A stretch of DNA of 64,000 bases. Source: Arthrobacter sp. Leaf141. Lineage in GTDB: Bacteria > Actinomycetota > Actinomycetes > Actinomycetales > Micrococcaceae. Below, piece after piece: positions 61,119 to 64,000 of the stretch; position 1 is the first letter of the stretch, and each line of letters begins with the position of its first letter. The translations under genes were made by a program, and so were the position numbers. A model generated the notes under the pieces. The model was not told the origin of the DNA, ran no database searches, and saw nothing but the letters and a program-made list of their open reading frames with translations. Where the stretch lies: assembly GCF_001424565.1 (NCBI RefSeq), contig NZ_LMOL01000005.1:331819-395818 (forward strand). Direction: 5' to 3'.

Positions 61119-63368
61119 TTACCGCCGGCTCAGGGTGCGCTGCCGGGGCCGGGAGGCCAGCAGCCAGGACTGGACGTCCTCCAGCGGCTTGTCGTCCGGG
61201 TCCAGGTGGTGGCGGGTCCACACGCCCTGGTTGTCCAGGTGCCAGCTCGCGGTCTCCGGTGCCATGTAGCGCCGCAGCAGGTCCAGGACGTAGGCCACGT
61301 CGTCGGGACTGGCCAGCTGGACCAGGGCTTCGACCCGGCGGTCCAGGTTGCGGTGCATCATGTCGGCCGAGCCGATGTACACCACGGGGTCCCCGCCGTT
61401 GGCGAAGGCAAACACGCGGGAGTGCTCCAGGAACCGGCCCAGGATGGAGCGGACGGTGATGTTCTCGCTGAGGCCTTCGACGCCGGGGCGCAGCGAACAG
61501 ATGCCGCGGACCACCACATCCACCTTCACCCCGGCCTGTGAGGCGCGGTACAGCGAGTCGATGATGGCTTCGTCCACCATCGAGTTGACCTTGATCTGCA
61601 CGCGGGCCGGCACGCCGGCCCGGGCATTGCGGATTTCGGTTTCGATCCGGTCGATCAGTCCTGAGCGGACCGAGCGCGGCGCCACCAGCAGGCGCTTGAA
61701 CGTGGACTTCGGGGCGTAGCCGGAGAGCTGGTTGAAGAGCTTGGACAAGTCCTCACCCACCTGCTCATTGGCGGTGAGCAGGCCCAGGTCCTCGTAGTAC
61801 CGGGCGGTGCGGGGGTGGTAGTTGCCGGTGCCGATGTGGCAGTACCGGCGCAGGCCGTCCACTTCCTGGCGGACCACCAGGGACAGTTTGCAGTGGGTCT
61901 TCAGGCCCACGATGCCGTACACCACGTGCACGCCGGCCTGCTCCAGCTTGCGGGCCCAGGAGATGTTGGCCTGCTCATCGAACCGGGCCTTGATCTCCAC
62001 AAGCGCCAGGACCTGCTTGCCGGCCTCCGCAGCGTCGATCAGGGCATCGACAATCGGGGAGTCACCCGAGGTGCGGTACAGCGTCTGCTTGATGGCCTGG
62101 ACCTTGGGGTCGGCGGCGGCCTGCTCCAGGAATGCCTGGACCGACGTGGAGAACGAATCGTACGGGTGGTGCAGCAGGATGTCGCGGCGGCGCATGGCGG
62201 CAAAGACGTTGGCTGCCTTGGACGTCTCGGACTCGTTGAGGTAGCGCGAGGTGTGCGGGACGTGCTTGGGGTAATGCAGGTCCGCCCGGTCGATCCCGGC
62301 CATCACGGACAGGCCGCGCAGGTCCAGGGGAGCGGGGACCGAGTACACCTCGGACTCCTCCACGCCCAGCTCTCGGATCAGCAGCGCCCGGATGTTGGGG
62401 TTGATGTCGTTGGCCACTTCGAGGCGGACGGGCGGGCCGAACCGGCGCCGCAGCAGTTCCTTTTCCAGCGCCTGGAGGAGGTTTTCGGCGTCGTCCTCCT
62501 CCACCTCCAGGTCCTCGTTGCGGGTGACCCGGAACGTGTGGTGCTCCAGGACCTCCATGCCGGGGAACAGCTTGTCCAGGTGGACGGCGATGACTTCCTC
62601 GAGGGCGATGAAGCGGGCCACCCGGCCCGCCACTGCACCGGCCCGGGGGCCGTCGATGGAGATCAGGCGCGGCAGCTGGTCCGGCACCTTGAGGCGGGCG
62701 AAAAGTTCCTTATCGCTGACCGGGTTCCGGACCACCACGGCAAGGTTCAGCGAGAGGCCCGAAATGTAGGGGAACGGGTGCGCCGGGTCCACCGCGAGCG
62801 GCGTGAGGATGGGGAACACCTTTTCGGCGAACATGATGCTCAGCTGGTGCTGGGCGGCGTCGTCGAGTTCCTCCCAGTGCATCAGGTGGATGTGCTCATA
62901 GGCCAGGGCCGGGCGGATCTGCTCGGCGAAAACCTGCGCGTGGCGCTGCTGCAGCCGGTGCGCCTCCTCGCTGATGCGCTCCAGGACGTCCATGGGGCTC
63001 AGCCCGGCGGGGGAGGGCAGTGCCAGGCCGGCGGCGATGCGGCGTTTCAGGCCGGCCACGCGGACCATAAAGAACTCGTCCAGGTTGGAGGCGAAGATGG
63101 ACAGGAAGCTGACGCGTTCCAGCAGGTGCAGGGTGGGATCCTCGGCGAGTTCCAGGACCCGTGAATTGAAGCTGAGCCAGCTCAGCTCGCGGTCCAGGAA
63201 ACGGTCCGGCCGGATGTCACCTTCAGGCTGCGGGTTCGGCGCAAACTCGGGAATGTCGATCCGGTCCTGTGTGGCCCGGGACGCCGGAACCTCGGACGAG
63301 CCGAAGCGTGCGCGGACAGGGACTGCAACGTTTTTCGACGTCGCTGTTCCGGACGGTTCCGGGGTCAT
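61119..63368 (-). CDS. ppk: Polyphosphate kinase 1
   Basis: This 749-residue membrane-associated enzyme makes polyphosphate from ATP. The N-terminal region [19 protein letters not shown], the tandem-catalytic segment [20 protein letters not shown] and the C-terminal HxK-like [18 protein letters not shown] are present. The phospho-His region is in [16 protein letters not shown] 63368 ([12 protein letters not shown]) follows GAAGGAG. The downstream Nudix/phosphatase gene starts 11 bases after its stop codon. Confidence 0.95.
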   Translation of the reverse strand: MTPEPSGTATSKNVAVPVRARFGSSEVPASRATQDRIDIPEFAPNPQPEGDIRPDRFLDRELSWLSFNSRVLELAEDPTLHLLERVSFLSIFASNLDEFFMVRVAGLKRRIAAGLALPSPAGLSPMDVLERISEEAHRLQQRHAQVFAEQIRPALAYEHIHLMHWEELDDAAQHQLSIMFAEKVFPILTPLAVDPAHPFPYISGLSLNLAVVVRNPVSDKELFARLKVPDQLPRLISIDGPRAGAVAGRVARFIALEEVIAVHLDKLFPGMEVLEHHTFRVTRNEDLEVEEDDAENLLQALEKELLRRRFGPPVRLEVANDINPNIRALLIRELGVEESEVYSVPAPLDLRGLSVMAGIDRADLHYPKHVPHTSRYLNESETSKAANVFAAMRRRDILLHHPYDSFSTSVQAFLEQAAADPKVQAIKQTLYRTSGDSPIVDALIDAAEAGKQVLALVEIKARFDEQANISWARKLEQAGVHVVYGIVGLKTHCKLSLVVRQEVDGLRRYCHIGTGNYHPRTARYYEDLGLLTANEQVGEDLSKLFNQLSGYAPKSTFKRLLVAPRSVRSGLIDRIETEIRNARAGVPARVQIKVNSMVDEAIIDSLYRASQAGVKVDVVVRGICSLRPGVEGLSENITVRSILGRFLEHSRVFAFANGGDPVVYIGSADMMHRNLDRRVEALVQLASPDDVAYVLDLLRRYMAPETASWHLDNQGVWTRHHLDPDDKPLEDVQSWLLASRPRQRTLSRR

Positions 63369-63498
63369 GGTTTCTCCTTCTACCTGGCGCAAAAAAGCTG
63401 CCTTGCGGCCTGCGCAGTTCTCCATCAACCTTACAAGCATTCACTTCCCGGACCGGCCCGGATTTCGCCCCTGCCGGGGCATGTGTCAGACGTTTGGA

Positions 63499-64000
63499 TT
63501 AACTTTTGGCCAACGGACCGTACATCACGTCCATATCCCAACGGGTGAACCCCAGGGAACGGTACAGCGACACCGCCGGGGCGTTTCCCGCGTCGGTGTA
63601 AAGCATCACGGCGTGCAGTCCACGCTCCTGCAGGTGCCGGATGCCGGCCACCGTCAGGGCCTTGCCCAGGCCCATGCCCTGCGCTGCCGGGGTCACGCCC
63701 ACCACATACACCTCACCGATGGCGGGGTGCTGCCCATGCCGGGGGTGCACCTTGGTCCAGTGGTAGCCCAGAAGCAGGCCGTCCGCATCCTCGGCCAGCA
63801 GGAAACCGGCCGGGTCGAACCATGCCTCAGCCATCCGGGCGTCGAGATCGGCCCGCGTCAGGTTGCCCTGCTCCGGGTGGTGGGCAAACGCGGCTTTGTT
63901 GGCGGCCAGCCAGGCGTCCTCGTCCCGGCCCGGTTCGAAGGCGCGGATGGCCACACCTTCCGGCAATGCAGTACCGGGCAGGTCGGCGTCCGCCGTGGCC
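63499..64000 (-). CDS. mshD: Mycothiol synthase MshD, C-terminal part (runs off right edge)
   Basis: The frame is open to the window edge, and at least 167 codons are seen. It carries the C-terminal GNAT domain of MshD, with [40 protein letters not shown] (acetyl-CoA pyrophosphate loop) and [17 protein letters not shown]. MshD acetylates Cys-GlcN-inositol to mycothiol, the actinobacterial thiol. Family members are about 300 residues with two GNAT domains, so the N-terminal domain lies beyond 64000. A TTG at 63966 exists but would begin inside the protein. Confidence 0.92.
   Translation of the reverse strand, partial: ATADADLPGTALPEGVAIRAFEPGRDEDAWLAANKAAFAHHPEQGNLTRADLDARMAEAWFDPAGFLLAEDADGLLLGYHWTKVHPRHGQHPAIGEVYVVGVTPAAQGMGLGKALTVAGIRHLQERGLHAVMLYTDAGNAPAVSLYRSLGFTRWDMDVMYGPLAKS

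Noticed and set aside
61815..63164. 449-codon plus-strand open frame opposite ppk
   Set aside because: Composition is typical of an antisense shadow (Val/Gly/Asp/Gln repeats) and the ppk frame carries all catalytic motifs.
1..64000. CRISPR array, prophage, transposase or integrative element
   Set aside because: No regularly spaced direct repeats, no phage or transposase motifs, and no tRNA 3'-end duplication as an attachment site were seen.

Overview
The window is a 64 kb piece of a high-GC actinobacterial chromosome, most likely from the Arthrobacter/Pseudarthrobacter group of Micrococcaceae. This rests on base composition, frequent GTG/TTG starts, a mycothiol synthase (MshD) at the right edge, a MutT1-type Nudix/histidine-phosphatase fusion next to polyphosphate kinase, a furA-catalase pair, a DtxR-type box before efeUOB, and paired MaoC-type dehydratases beside murB. 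It looks like ordinary core chromosome. I saw no phage genes, transposases or CRISPR array.

Layout. 0-9 kb: oxidative stress and iron (furA-katA under a palindromic Fur-type box, an MFS exporter, htpX, the efeUOB iron-uptake operon under a DtxR-type box, yajQ). 9-20 kb: tRNA-Tyr, a membrane-anchored LysM protein with a sortase-like C-terminus, a K+ channel, a thioesterase, an ABC exporter, thioredoxin, an ABM monooxygenase, an acyl-CoA synthetase, an AlkA-type glycosylase, a LuxR regulator and a secreted protein whose sequence pattern recalls aerolysin-type pore formers. 20-30 kb: transsulfuration (cystathionine beta-synthase and metB), an HxlR regulator coupled to an MFS transporter, and a sugar ABC importer with a divergent TetR regulator. 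30-34 kb: an APC permease, a GSP-synthase-like ATP-grasp ligase and a YgiB/DUF1190-like protein in one operon. 34-42 kb: MOSC protein, DEAD-box helicase with a structured leader, tRNA-Thr, tRNA-Met, a YidC homologue, two small oxidoreductases and a Na+/H+ antiporter. 42-53 kb: a ROK repressor divergent from an alpha-glucosidase and aldo-keto reductase, a CitE-like lyase, DUF2797, two MaoC dehydratases, an MFS protein and murB, then a winged-helix protein. 53-64 kb: asd, a three-gene WXG100 cassette, folA-thyA, a GntR/YtrA-type regulator with a large membrane protein, mutT1-ppk and the C-terminal part of mshD.

The most unusual signal is not a gene. Five long, nearly perfect intergenic inverted repeats (27-29 bp arms) lie at or just after stop codons, at about 17.94, 25.37, 30.23, 34.41 and 45.64 kb. 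Three share one core sequence and show compensatory base changes between their arms, so the hairpin itself appears to be conserved. Next in interest are the WXG100 cassette (54.2-56.3 kb), the YgiB/YgiC-like/APC operon, the sortase-like LysM protein that seems to lack the catalytic arginine, and the multi-hairpin leader before the DEAD-box gene. All function calls come from reading motifs by eye; no database search was run.
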